DNA of 64,000 nucleotides from Pseudoflavitalea sp. G-6-1-2 (GTDB lineage: Bacteria > Bacteroidota > Bacteroidia > Chitinophagales > Chitinophagaceae): contig NZ_JABBGB010000003.1 of the NCBI RefSeq assembly GCF_012927185.1, forward strand, positions 1,054,001 through 1,118,000, in the 5' to 3' direction. The translations under genes were made by a program, and so were the position numbers. Each line of letters opens with the position of its first letter. Positions within the stretch are counted from its first letter, which is position 1. Positions 17,331 through 26,011 of this stretch are shown here, in pieces. The notes under the pieces are model-generated. The model was not told where the DNA came from. It did not search any database and worked only from the letters and a program-made list of their open reading frames with translations.

Positions 17331-19729
17331 TCAGCAATAATTTGAAAATTTTCTTTGATGCCTGTTGATTTTAAAGCTACACCTGCCTCACTTAAAATGT
17401 TTTTCACTGTAGCCGCATTACTTTGACAGTATTCATAAAGCAGGGGTATAATCTTTGTGTTCAATATCCTGGCTCTGTCTGCCTCTGGTTTGTTTATAAA
17501 AAAGGCATGGCCAATAAAAAAATCAGGGTTCTTCTTCCAATTATAAATAGCCTGATTCAAGGCTTCCAGCAGTGATGCCCACCATTCGGATTCTATGTAT
17601 TCAGGGTAGAGTGACTTAAACTCAAACCTTCTTCTCAAAGCAATATCCAATAAAGCAATTGAGCGGTCGGCTGTGTTCATTGTGCCAATAACATACAAAT
17701 TCCCTGGCACACTGAATTTCTCATTTGAATAAGGCAATTCTAACCACATTTCATTGTCTGCTCCTATACGTTTGTCATCTTCAAGCAGGGTGATGAGTTC
17801 GCCAAATACTGCTGAAATATTCGCCCTGTTTATTTCATCAATAAACAAAGCAAACTGCATGGATGGATTGGATTTTGCCGTTTCAAACTTTGCAATCCGG
17901 TTTTCTACTGAATCCTGATAGCATGCTTCAAATGAATCATAACCCACTAAACGCAATGCTTCCAGACAGCTATTGTAGAAGATACCTTTCTTTAATTCAA
18001 ACTGCAATTCACCTGACTGTTCCTCTGCATCTTCACTGCTAAGCAACGGCTTAATGCCTTCGATAAAATCTTCATAGCTGTATTTCTGGTGGAACGTAAT
18101 GAAATTATACCGGGTTTTGAAAGTGGAACTTTGTACTGGTTGCTGCACCGGATTGGCGGCTATGTCTAATAATTCCTGATCAATAATGTCAGCCAAATCC
18201 GCTTTCTTATCTTCTAAAATTGACCATTTGCTATCATTACTCTTCTTAAACAACTGTATAGGACCCTTATACTTTACATCCATATCTGTTGAAGCACTAT
18301 CGGCGTAGGATTGAAGAATACGCCATACAGTATTTCTTGGTGTTTTAGCGTCAGGATTTATCTTTGCTTTAATCAATGGAGACTCTAAAATTTCACTTAC
18401 AGACATAGAAGCACTCCTTGATCCTAATACCGCACCTAATACTTTCCAAAAGGGATAAGCATTTACCTTACCCTTTAGCACATCTTCTGCACTGTTGGTA
18501 ACACCTCTATCGGTGAAGTAGGTTTCTTCGTATTGGTTGAGTTTGTATGTTTTGCCCGTGCCGGGAGGACCATACAGTATTGTATTGATGTACAAGTCTA
18601 ATTTCTTGCCCATATTCTGAGTGTTTGCTTCAATTAATTTTAACAGGGTGTGATACTGCTTTCTGGTTGCTGAAAAGTTGGTTCCCTGATTGCCAACTTT
18701 CAATTCCTCTAAACCTTTCGTGGATTTAATGTTTTGCCACAGCAACGGATTATCGACCAGGTTGTGTGTTAATTCAATACCTGCTTTTAATGATATTTTC
18801 GGCTCTGATTTCCAGAGATGGTTGTCGGGAGATATGCCTGTCTCAGCAGGGTCGTTGGTAATACGTGCCAATGCGTAACAACCTGCTCTTTTGCCGGTAA
18901 GCCAAAGAATGACCTTGTCGTTAGTCTTGATTTTATCTTTATGAGCCGCTACTGTCCAATCGTGTAGCAAATTGCTTTTTACTGCCTTTGCATAATCAAA
19001 TTCTGCCGGGTTGCATTGGAATACCCAATAATTGATAAAGCGATCATGCCAAATACCTAAAACAATATTTTTGTAGGGAGCATGTACCCTGCATATTCCT
19101 TGTTGTAATGGATAAGTAAATACTTCGTCTTCTGACAATTCATACCATTCAACTTTGGAGATATTTACATTGCTATCATATTCAATTTTGTGGTTGTCGA
19201 AATCGGCTTCATACTCCGGGAAATTAACAGATGGTGACGGTGCTTCAAGAACTTTGCCGATTGATAAAACCGTTTGCCCCTCTGTAATGATCACCAAATC
19301 GCCAATGGAGTACATTCTATCATTTACTCCAATAACCATTGAGTGCTTTTTGATGAACTCGTAAAAACTCGGAGCACCTTTCCCCCAATTACAGCCCAGC
19401 TTGCAAACATTACCAGTGAGGTTAACAATAGTACCAAGGATCTGAACAAACCCTTCTTTGGTGGCCGGTATTTCAGGTTCTTCTCCTTTGGGAACAATTT
19501 CAAACTCAAACTTCCTTAGATACTTGTTTGTGGGTTCGCCACCACTGTATAGCCAATCCTTTGTACCATTGGCAAGCAGGTTGGCATACCGCATTATCTC
19601 TTTGGGAGGATACGCCTTCCCGTCGATAACAACATCATAATCTCTCGATCGCTTCAGTTCAATACCTTCCCGTTCGATCTTATCAACCGCATCTAAAACA
19701 TGTTGCTTTGTGATTTTATCAATGCTCAT
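17327..19729 (-). CDS. mcrB: McrB-like AAA+ GTPase with EVE domain
   Basis: This 800-residue protein has three parts. The N-terminal domain (about 1-80; VIDGKAYPPKEIMRYAN) is of the type found on ScoMcrA-like restriction proteins. An EVE/PUA-fold module follows at about 234-360 (YWVFQCNPAEFDYAK, GDKVILW-like KTNDKVILWLTGKRAGCYA), preceded by another beta-rich segment (90-230). The AAA+ motor has Walker A YGPPGTGKT (386-394), Walker B LFIDEINRANIS and the McrB signature GTMNTADRS. EVE domains read modified bases, so this subunit probably selects DNA with modified cytosine or similar. It lies 15 nt after hsdR and overlaps mcrC by 4 bp. Confidence 0.92.
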   Translation of the reverse strand: MSIDKITKQHVLDAVDKIEREGIELKRSRDYDVVIDGKAYPPKEIMRYANLLANGTKDWLYSGGEPTNKYLRKFEFEIVPKGEEPEIPATKEGFVQILGTIVNLTGNVCKLGCNWGKGAPSFYEFIKKHSMVIGVNDRMYSIGDLVIITEGQTVLSIGKVLEAPSPSVNFPEYEADFDNHKIEYDSNVNISKVEWYELSEDEVFTYPLQQGICRVHAPYKNIVLGIWHDRFINYWVFQCNPAEFDYAKAVKSNLLHDWTVAAHKDKIKTNDKVILWLTGKRAGCYALARITNDPAETGISPDNHLWKSEPKISLKAGIELTHNLVDNPLLWQNIKSTKGLEELKVGNQGTNFSATRKQYHTLLKLIEANTQNMGKKLDLYINTILYGPPGTGKTYKLNQYEETYFTDRGVTNSAEDVLKGKVNAYPFWKVLGAVLGSRSASMSVSEILESPLIKAKINPDAKTPRNTVWRILQSYADSASTDMDVKYKGPIQLFKKSNDSKWSILEDKKADLADIIDQELLDIAANPVQQPVQSSTFKTRYNFITFHQKYSYEDFIEGIKPLLSSEDAEEQSGELQFELKKGIFYNSCLEALRLVGYDSFEACYQDSVENRIAKFETAKSNPSMQFALFIDEINRANISAVFGELITLLEDDKRIGADNEMWLELPYSNEKFSVPGNLYVIGTMNTADRSIALLDIALRRRFEFKSLYPEYIESEWWASLLEALNQAIYNWKKNPDFFIGHAFFINKPEADRARILNTKIIPLLYEYCQSNAATVKNILSEAGVALKSTGIKENFQIIAE

Positions 19730-19744
19730 AAAAGACTACGGTAG

Positions 19745-22732
19745 TTATTTATTTGGCTGAATATTGTGGTTTTGTTTCCAGATTCTGTCAAACACAAAAT
19801 CGAGGTATTGCCTTTTGAAATCGGCATCATCTGTAAACTTCTTGTATAAATCGGTATAGGTGAAAATGACATCCTGCATCAGGTCTTCCACCTTTTTATC
19901 AGAGGTGATTTTTGCATTTTGTTTATCTGAATTAATGACTGCATTAACCGTTGCCTGGTCTCTGGCTAAGTCGGCAGGCAATTGTTCAAATAGGAACCGC
20001 TTTACCTTGTCATCATCTGTCCAGTTATCAATGCCAAAACGGGTATTGAAATCATTAATGATGGCCTCCAGTTCATCAAACTCATTATCGCCTTTCTTGC
20101 CTTTCATTATTGCCGGGGTGGGGTCTAATTCTTCACCGCCCTGCAATTTGATGTTGTCGGTTGTTGTTTTGCTTAGCCTGTAACTATCCAGGTCTATGGC
20201 TTCCAGTATGCCTTTTGCCAAATCCTCATTTTCCTGCTGCTTAATTTTTGGCATCAGGAATTTCAAAAACCAATACAGCCTTTCCCAATAAGGATTATTG
20301 AAGGATAAAATCTTTGAAAGGAAAGCGTAGGTTCGGTTAAAGGATTTTGCCTTTACATAAAAGTCTACCTGAGCATCGGGATTGAGTTCTGTTTTAAACT
20401 GATGCACACAGCCGTCTATAATGGGGTCTAATTCAGTACGGTCTGCATTTTTGAAATACAGGTCGGTAAAGTTGATCACATCGTCTTTGCTGTACACCTG
20501 TGCATTATCCAACGCATCCTGCAAATCGTTCAGCTTGTTGGCATCGGTTTCTTCACTCAATACTGTTGTGGTGTAGAAAGGCTCAAACGATTCCTTAATG
20601 TCATCTACAGAGTTGAAGAAATCAAGCACAAAAGTGTCTTCCTTATCAGGCTTGTACGCCCTGTTTAATCGTGAAAGCGTTTGAACGGCCTGCACATCGG
20701 TTAGCTTCTTATCTACATACATGGTATGCAGTAAAGGCTGGTCGAAACCTGTTTGGAATTTATTGGCCACAATAAGGAAACGATATTCATTTTTCTTGAA
20801 CAACTTTGGAATATCTCCACTTGGGAAACCGTTGAGTTTGGCTTCATCATATTCCACGCCATCAATGGTTCTTTTACCGGAGAAGGCAACGATGGCTTTG
20901 TATGGCGAATGAATTTCTTTGAGATACGTATTGAATGCCCTGTAGTACTGAATGGCATTGTTGATGGATTTGGTTACCACCATCGCTTTTGCCTTACCCT
21001 TAATCTGCTTTTTTACTTCGCTGTGGAAATGGTCCACCATTACTTTCGACTTTTCCCTAATGGAAAAGGCATGATTCTCCACATAAGCCCTTAGCTTCTT
21101 TTGTGCCTGATGGGTTTCAAATTCCGGGTTTTCTTCAACTGCCTTATTGAGCTTGTAATAGCTTTGGTAGGTGGTATAGTTTTTCAGCACATCGAGAATA
21201 AATTCTTCCTCGATGGCCTGTTTCATGCTGTATAAGTGGAATGGGTAAAACTTACCGGGTTCTCTTGCGGTATCATCCGGCAATATGCCTTTGCGGCCAA
21301 AGGTTTCCAGTGTTTTGTTTTTGGGTGTAGCCGTAAAAGCAAAGTAGCTGGCATTCTTCAGCATCTTGCGTTGCTGAATCATTTGGTTTATCTGGTCTTC
21401 GGTATCTTCCGGTTCTTCGTCAGGAATTTTATCTTCATCACCGTAAGGTTCGCTGCGGTCGCTGAGTACCCAATTCATTTTGGATGCGGTTTCTCCGCTT
21501 TGGCTGCTGTGTGCTTCATCTATAATGATGGCGAAACGCTTTCCTGCCAATTCGCCAATTTCATCCATCACAAAGGGAAATTTCTGTACGGTGGTAATGA
21601 TAATTTTCTTGCCATCTTCCAACGCCTGTTTCAACTGCTTGCTGCCTTTATCAATGGCTTCCACCACTTTGGCCACTTGTGCAAACTGTTTGATGTTGTC
21701 CCGTATTTGTTTGTCCAGGACTTTACGGTCGGTTACTACAATTACGCTGTCAAAAACAGGTTGTGTATTGGCTGCTTCGTGCAGGCTTACCAACTGATGG
21801 GCCAACCAAGTAATAGAATTGGATTTGCCAGAACCTGCGGAATGCTGAATTAAGTATCGCTGCCCAACACCGTTTGCCTTTGAATCGGCCAACAGCTTTT
21901 GCACCACTTTGAGCTGGTGGTAACGGGGGAATACCAGTTTGCGTTTAACCTTGCCGGTATCTTCATCCGTTTCCTCTACAATCTGTGCGTAGTTTTCAAT
22001 GATGTTGCTCAGGCTGTGTTTGGTGAGTATCTCCTTCCATAAATAATCACTTTTCAGCCCGTTGGGATTAACCGGATTGCCTGCACCGTTGTTTACGCCT
22101 TTGTTGAAAGGGAGGAAAAAGGTAGAGAAGCCCGACAAGGCGGTAGCCATGTACACCAAATCGGGGTCAACAGCAAAATGAACCATGCAACGGCCAAAGG
22201 CAAACAATGGCTCTTTAGGGTCACGGTCGGTTTGGTATTGGCGAATGGCATGTTTAACATTCTGCCCTGTCCAAGGGTTTTTCAATTCAAAAGTAATTAC
22301 AGGAAGGCCGTTGATGAACAAGGCCATGTCCAGCGAATTGTTGTTGCTGAGGCTGTAATGCAGTTGACGGGTAATGGAAAATATATTGGACTGATACAGT
22401 TTGGTGGCTTTGGCATTGAGGGTGGAGGCAGGGCTTTTGAAATACAGCCATACATTGAGGTCGAGGTCTTTAATGCCTTTACGCAACACATCAATAATGC
22501 CCCGTTGTTTGATTTGCTCGGCAAGGCGTTTCAGGAATTTTTCTTCGCCCCGCTTTTGTATGGTATCCCATGCATCGGGTTGGGTGCTTTGCAAAAACTC
22601 AAACAATAGTTTTCTATTCAGGCATAAATCCCTGTCGTAATCCGTTGGGTACGAAATACGAAACGCCTGCTCCTCTACCAGGCTTTTTTCGATGAGGGTT
22701 TCTAACCCTTTTTCTGATGTATCTGTACTCAT
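19745..22732 (-). CDS. hsdR: Type I restriction enzyme R subunit (HsdR)
   Basis: This 995-residue motor-nuclease has an N-terminal PD-(D/E)xK nuclease with D135, E149 and K151 in DMALFINGLPVITFELK. The SF2 translocase follows, with Walker A HSAGSGKSNS (about 297-306), a DEAH box (IIDEAHSSQSG), TATPKNKT, and the C-terminal motif VI region QTLSRLNRAYK. A helical C-terminal tail joins the M2S complex. It translocates DNA and cuts far from the recognition site when it meets unmethylated targets. It starts 3 nt after the hsdS stop. The length is usual for the family and it appears intact. Confidence 0.96.
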   Translation of the reverse strand: MSTDTSEKGLETLIEKSLVEEQAFRISYPTDYDRDLCLNRKLLFEFLQSTQPDAWDTIQKRGEEKFLKRLAEQIKQRGIIDVLRKGIKDLDLNVWLYFKSPASTLNAKATKLYQSNIFSITRQLHYSLSNNNSLDMALFINGLPVITFELKNPWTGQNVKHAIRQYQTDRDPKEPLFAFGRCMVHFAVDPDLVYMATALSGFSTFFLPFNKGVNNGAGNPVNPNGLKSDYLWKEILTKHSLSNIIENYAQIVEETDEDTGKVKRKLVFPRYHQLKVVQKLLADSKANGVGQRYLIQHSAGSGKSNSITWLAHQLVSLHEAANTQPVFDSVIVVTDRKVLDKQIRDNIKQFAQVAKVVEAIDKGSKQLKQALEDGKKIIITTVQKFPFVMDEIGELAGKRFAIIIDEAHSSQSGETASKMNWVLSDRSEPYGDEDKIPDEEPEDTEDQINQMIQQRKMLKNASYFAFTATPKNKTLETFGRKGILPDDTAREPGKFYPFHLYSMKQAIEEEFILDVLKNYTTYQSYYKLNKAVEENPEFETHQAQKKLRAYVENHAFSIREKSKVMVDHFHSEVKKQIKGKAKAMVVTKSINNAIQYYRAFNTYLKEIHSPYKAIVAFSGKRTIDGVEYDEAKLNGFPSGDIPKLFKKNEYRFLIVANKFQTGFDQPLLHTMYVDKKLTDVQAVQTLSRLNRAYKPDKEDTFVLDFFNSVDDIKESFEPFYTTTVLSEETDANKLNDLQDALDNAQVYSKDDVINFTDLYFKNADRTELDPIIDGCVHQFKTELNPDAQVDFYVKAKSFNRTYAFLSKILSFNNPYWERLYWFLKFLMPKIKQQENEDLAKGILEAIDLDSYRLSKTTTDNIKLQGGEELDPTPAIMKGKKGDNEFDELEAIINDFNTRFGIDNWTDDDKVKRFLFEQLPADLARDQATVNAVINSDKQNAKITSDKKVEDLMQDVIFTYTDLYKKFTDDADFKRQYLDFVFDRIWKQNHNIQPNK

Positions 22733-22735
22733 AGA

Positions 22736-23971
22736 TTATGCTACTTTAATTTTACCTGTTACTACCTCAGCAATCAGGCTATTTTTAAATTCATTGAGCT
22801 TCTGTTTTTCAACTTCAAACACCTTGACTAACTCTTCAAAACGGATAAAATCCTCCATCATCATCTTTACATCATCTTCAGTTGGAATTGGTATTGGCAA
22901 TTCAGCAAAGTCCACCCAATTAACATTCTTACCATCTCTAATTCCTGTAATTGCTGTATTCAAAAGCGAAATGAACTGGGGTGTTTTAAATAAATATTTA
23001 TAATACTGAGTCATCCAAGGCGATTCATATTGTTCTCTTAAATTGAATATTGTGTAAGCAGGACTAATAATCCCCCTATACGGTGAATACTCAATACCAC
23101 CTTGGAATGAACGAAGGCTAATTACAAAGTCATTTTCACAAACAAGTTTTAAGCCCGATAAATCACCGGCTGGTGAAACAAAATTTTCAGAGCACATGTC
23201 TTTAGGTAGAACTCCTCGATCCTGTGTGGATGCCAATAGTGCTTCTGAGGATTTATTCTTTATGTTCCTCTCTATAAAAATCCGTTTAGCCTTTTCAACT
23301 TTCCACGTTTTAGGTATTGTAGGCCAAAATTTGGAATCGTTTAATTGTTCTCCCTCTATTGATTGAACAATGACATCAATCTTCTCCCTAAGGCTTTTAA
23401 TCAGCTTTTCTTTTTTCTCAATAAAGCGGTTGATTTGTTCGGTTTTGGCATCGAGGTAGTTGGCAATGGCGGTTTGTTCGGGCAGTGGGGGGAACGGCAA
23501 TAACGAATCTTTGAACTCAGCATAGTCAATATTCTGCCCTTCCCTGATGCCGGTTACAAAAAGAGTCAATGAATTAATGAAAGGATGTGATTTGAATAAG
23601 TGTCTGTAAAAAGCCTTATTCACTGGCACTTTATTTTTTTCATAAAAAATGGTGTATGCCGGGCTAATAATACCCCTGTGATAAGCATACTCAATGCCGC
23701 CCTGAAATGAACGTAAGCTGATAACAAAATCTTCTTCTTTGACCAGTTTCAGCAAATGAAAATCTTTTTGTGCCGTAACAGTTCTGGTCTCATATTCTTC
23801 TTTCCTTACTACACCTTTTGTTTGTGTGGCAGCCAACAAGGGTTCATTAGGATAGCCCTTCTCTGAACGTTCCTTAAAAATGTGCTTAGCCTTTAATGCA
23901 TCCCAATGCTCAGGCATTTCAGGCAGCCAGGGGATAGAAGTTGATTTATATGTAGGGTATGATGCTCTCAT
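22736..23971 (-). CDS. hsdS: Type I specificity subunit (HsdS) with two near-duplicate TRDs
   Basis: This 411-residue protein has two target-recognition domains (about 15-165 and 220-370), separated by a coiled-coil spacer (TAIANYLDAKTEQINRFIEKKEK) and ending in a second conserved helix (EEDFIRFEELVKVFEVEKQKL region). Both TRDs carry DFVISLRSFQGGIEY, YRGIISPAYTIF and TGIR(E/D)G motifs, so they are very similar. In type I systems each TRD reads one half of a bipartite target. Two alike TRDs imply two alike, oppositely oriented half-sites. It lies 7 nt after the HNH gene and 3 nt before hsdR. Confidence 0.94.
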   Translation of the reverse strand: MRASYPTYKSTSIPWLPEMPEHWDALKAKHIFKERSEKGYPNEPLLAATQTKGVVRKEEYETRTVTAQKDFHLLKLVKEEDFVISLRSFQGGIEYAYHRGIISPAYTIFYEKNKVPVNKAFYRHLFKSHPFINSLTLFVTGIREGQNIDYAEFKDSLLPFPPLPEQTAIANYLDAKTEQINRFIEKKEKLIKSLREKIDVIVQSIEGEQLNDSKFWPTIPKTWKVEKAKRIFIERNIKNKSSEALLASTQDRGVLPKDMCSENFVSPAGDLSGLKLVCENDFVISLRSFQGGIEYSPYRGIISPAYTIFNLREQYESPWMTQYYKYLFKTPQFISLLNTAITGIRDGKNVNWVDFAELPIPIPTEDDVKMMMEDFIRFEELVKVFEVEKQKLNEFKNSLIAEVVTGKIKVA

Positions 23972-23978
23972 TATTCAA

Positions 23979-24746
23979 TTAAATGGGGTCAGCGATATTT
24001 GCAGGGTTACGGGGAATGGGCTTATAACCATTGGCAGGGTCAAAACAATTTGTTGCCGTACCTTGGATAATTGTATTATCAGTTAGCCTTTCCATAACCA
24101 AAGGCTCATTCATAAACTCTTCGTACCACAAGCTAAAAAAGCCGCTATCTGCTGCTCTTCTTGCTATATCTGTAGCAACTACATTAGCATTATATGTGGG
24201 TGAAGCAACAGCCATATCATACACCTGCCGGGCTGATTGGACAGATAACATTGCAGCCTTACGTTTTAAACTTCGGATGTCAACAATAGCAGGCCTTTCA
24301 TCAATGTTATCCAACTCAAGAAGGTCAATGGTGTCCTCTGCTTTTTGTTGTTGAGCAGCAAGAACGTCCGGAACTGCCTTAGCGGCTACTATTGCATGAT
24401 CCGGATTTATTGATAGCACTATTGAAAAGGGTAAATGTGTATTATGCTCTTCTGGCAGATAATAGATGTTTGCATCTACCGGGTTATTACTTTTTGCATT
24501 GTTACATGGGCCACAAGCAAGCAGCATATTTGACCATGCAATCGGATCGCCTGCAGTGTAACCCGGAGGAGGATTCTTTGGAACCACATGTTCCACTTGC
24601 AGACTATGACTTAACGGTTGGTTACAATACACACAATAATAGCCAATCCGTTCAATTAATGCTTTACGCCAATTTTTATAATCGGTAGGTGCAATTACAT
24701 TACCTGTTGCATCAGTAGGTGTATTTCCTTTATTTAATGGCCTCAT
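23979..24746 (-). CDS. ptuB: PtuB-like HNH endonuclease
   Basis: This 255-residue protein has an HNH core in the N-terminal third: C38-x2-C41 (CVYC), the catalytic pair E52-H53 (QVEHVVPK), N73, the second zinc knuckle C78-x2-C81 (CGPC) and CNNAK. The Cys-x2-Cys, EHxxPK, LLAC, CN arrangement is that of PtuB, the nuclease of Septu systems and of retron Ec78. Its start overlaps the ATPase stop by 4 bp (ATGA), as in ptuAB pairs. No reverse transcriptase or msr/msd is nearby, so a retron is excluded. The C-terminal half has no recognised domain. It probably cuts nucleic acid when released by the ATPase. Confidence 0.8.
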   Translation of the reverse strand: MRPLNKGNTPTDATGNVIAPTDYKNWRKALIERIGYYCVYCNQPLSHSLQVEHVVPKNPPPGYTAGDPIAWSNMLLACGPCNNAKSNNPVDANIYYLPEEHNTHLPFSIVLSINPDHAIVAAKAVPDVLAAQQQKAEDTIDLLELDNIDERPAIVDIRSLKRKAAMLSVQSARQVYDMAVASPTYNANVVATDIARRAADSGFFSLWYEEFMNEPLVMERLTDNTIIQGTATNCFDPANGYKPIPRNPANIADPI

Positions 24747-26008
24747 TTCCCTTTAGAAATTTTTTGTAGTTCAAGAAATGCTCTTACTGCCGGGTCTGAA
24801 ATATCATCCAGTTCTTTTTGAAGCTCATCCACAGATTTATTTGATTCGAGGTCTTCCATGAATTTTTTGCTTTTATTATAAAGGCCCTCGTTAGATTCAG
24901 AGTAAGCACTTGAAACGCCCATTATCTCGGTTGCTACGGTATCAATCTTTAACTCGTCTGGAGCTACATCCATTAATTTGTCAAGATTCCAGATTTCATC
25001 ACTTTTTAAGGATTGAACAATGAATGGAGAATGGGTAGTAACGACAAATTGAATATTTGGGAATGCTTTCTTTAAATCAGCAACAACATGCCTTTGCCAC
25101 TTAGGATGAAGATGGAGATCAATTTCATCAATCATAACAACACCCCTTGTTTCCTCAACTGCTTTTTCTTTGTGATGCCCGTTCAGGACTATACAGCGAT
25201 AGGCAATTTCTGCAACCATTTCAGTGAAATAGTGAATACCATCGCTGTGCAGACTTAAAGGAAGCATGTTAGATTCATCCCCATCTATCTTTACTTTTAC
25301 CCATAACTCACCATCGTAAAACTCCATTTGGGTAATAAATGAATTTGCAGTTTTCACGGCATGGAAGAAAGCCTCTTTTGTACGAGGGTACTCCTTTTCC
25401 TGATTAAGTAATACTTCATAACGTGCAAGCCATTCCGGATAATGAAATTTTACCGCTTTCATTTCCTCCCAATCTTGATAACCTTCACGGAATAGCATTT
25501 TACCCAAACGCTGTATGCGACTTTTCTTAGTGACACGTCCCGCACCAACAGCCCGTGATATTCCATAAAATGCGATGATAGGCAAGCCCACTGTATCGTC
25601 ACCATCTTTTGTAACTTTCTGATATTTGGAAGATGCTATCGCCTTGATGTTACCAACATCGGAATTTCTAATAGTTGACGATGAACTGCCCTCTAACCAC
25701 TGCCTACGCCATATAACAGGCTCATTAATTCCAGGAAAAAAAGCCTTTGCTTCTACTTTCACAGGATACTGAGGCAATAACAACTTACCAGATTCATCCA
25801 TCCTAATTTCATCCTTCTGAATATGCCGGGATTTAACATCTGGAATAGCAAGAAAATAAGAACCACTCGCCACCCGTAAGGCATGGAGAATGGTTGATTT
25901 ACCTTTACCGTTAATACCGATAAAAGCTGTAAAATGCCTATTCAGGAGAAAGGTTCGTTCCTTTCCAATATTCCTGAAGTTTTGTATGGTGATGCTTTCT
26001 ATATTCAT
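24743..26008 (-). CDS. ptuA: PtuA-like ABC/AAA ATPase
   Basis: This 421-residue SMC/ABC-type ATPase has Walker A GINGKGKST (31-39), a signature-like LSLHSDGIH (251-259), Walker B VVMIDEIDLHLHP with D294-E295, and the switch His in TTHSPFIVQS (about 324-333). That layout is the one found in OLD, RloA and PtuA ATPases of defence systems; the HNH partner overlapping its 3' end makes PtuA the best fit. It lies between hsdM (3 nt) and hsdS, a position known for accessory rlo genes in type I loci. In Septu the ATPase holds PtuB in check and senses infection; here that is inferred. Confidence 0.8.
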   Translation of the reverse strand: MNIESITIQNFRNIGKERTFLLNRHFTAFIGINGKGKSTILHALRVASGSYFLAIPDVKSRHIQKDEIRMDESGKLLLPQYPVKVEAKAFFPGINEPVIWRRQWLEGSSSSTIRNSDVGNIKAIASSKYQKVTKDGDDTVGLPIIAFYGISRAVGAGRVTKKSRIQRLGKMLFREGYQDWEEMKAVKFHYPEWLARYEVLLNQEKEYPRTKEAFFHAVKTANSFITQMEFYDGELWVKVKIDGDESNMLPLSLHSDGIHYFTEMVAEIAYRCIVLNGHHKEKAVEETRGVVMIDEIDLHLHPKWQRHVVADLKKAFPNIQFVVTTHSPFIVQSLKSDEIWNLDKLMDVAPDELKIDTVATEIMGVSSAYSESNEGLYNKSKKFMEDLESNKSVDELQKELDDISDPAVRAFLELQKISKGK

Positions 26009-26011
26009 CGT

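Noticed and set aside
23979-26008. Retron Ec78-like locus
   Set aside because: The PtuA/PtuB-like pair is present but there is no reverse transcriptase gene and no msr/msd-like structured RNA nearby.
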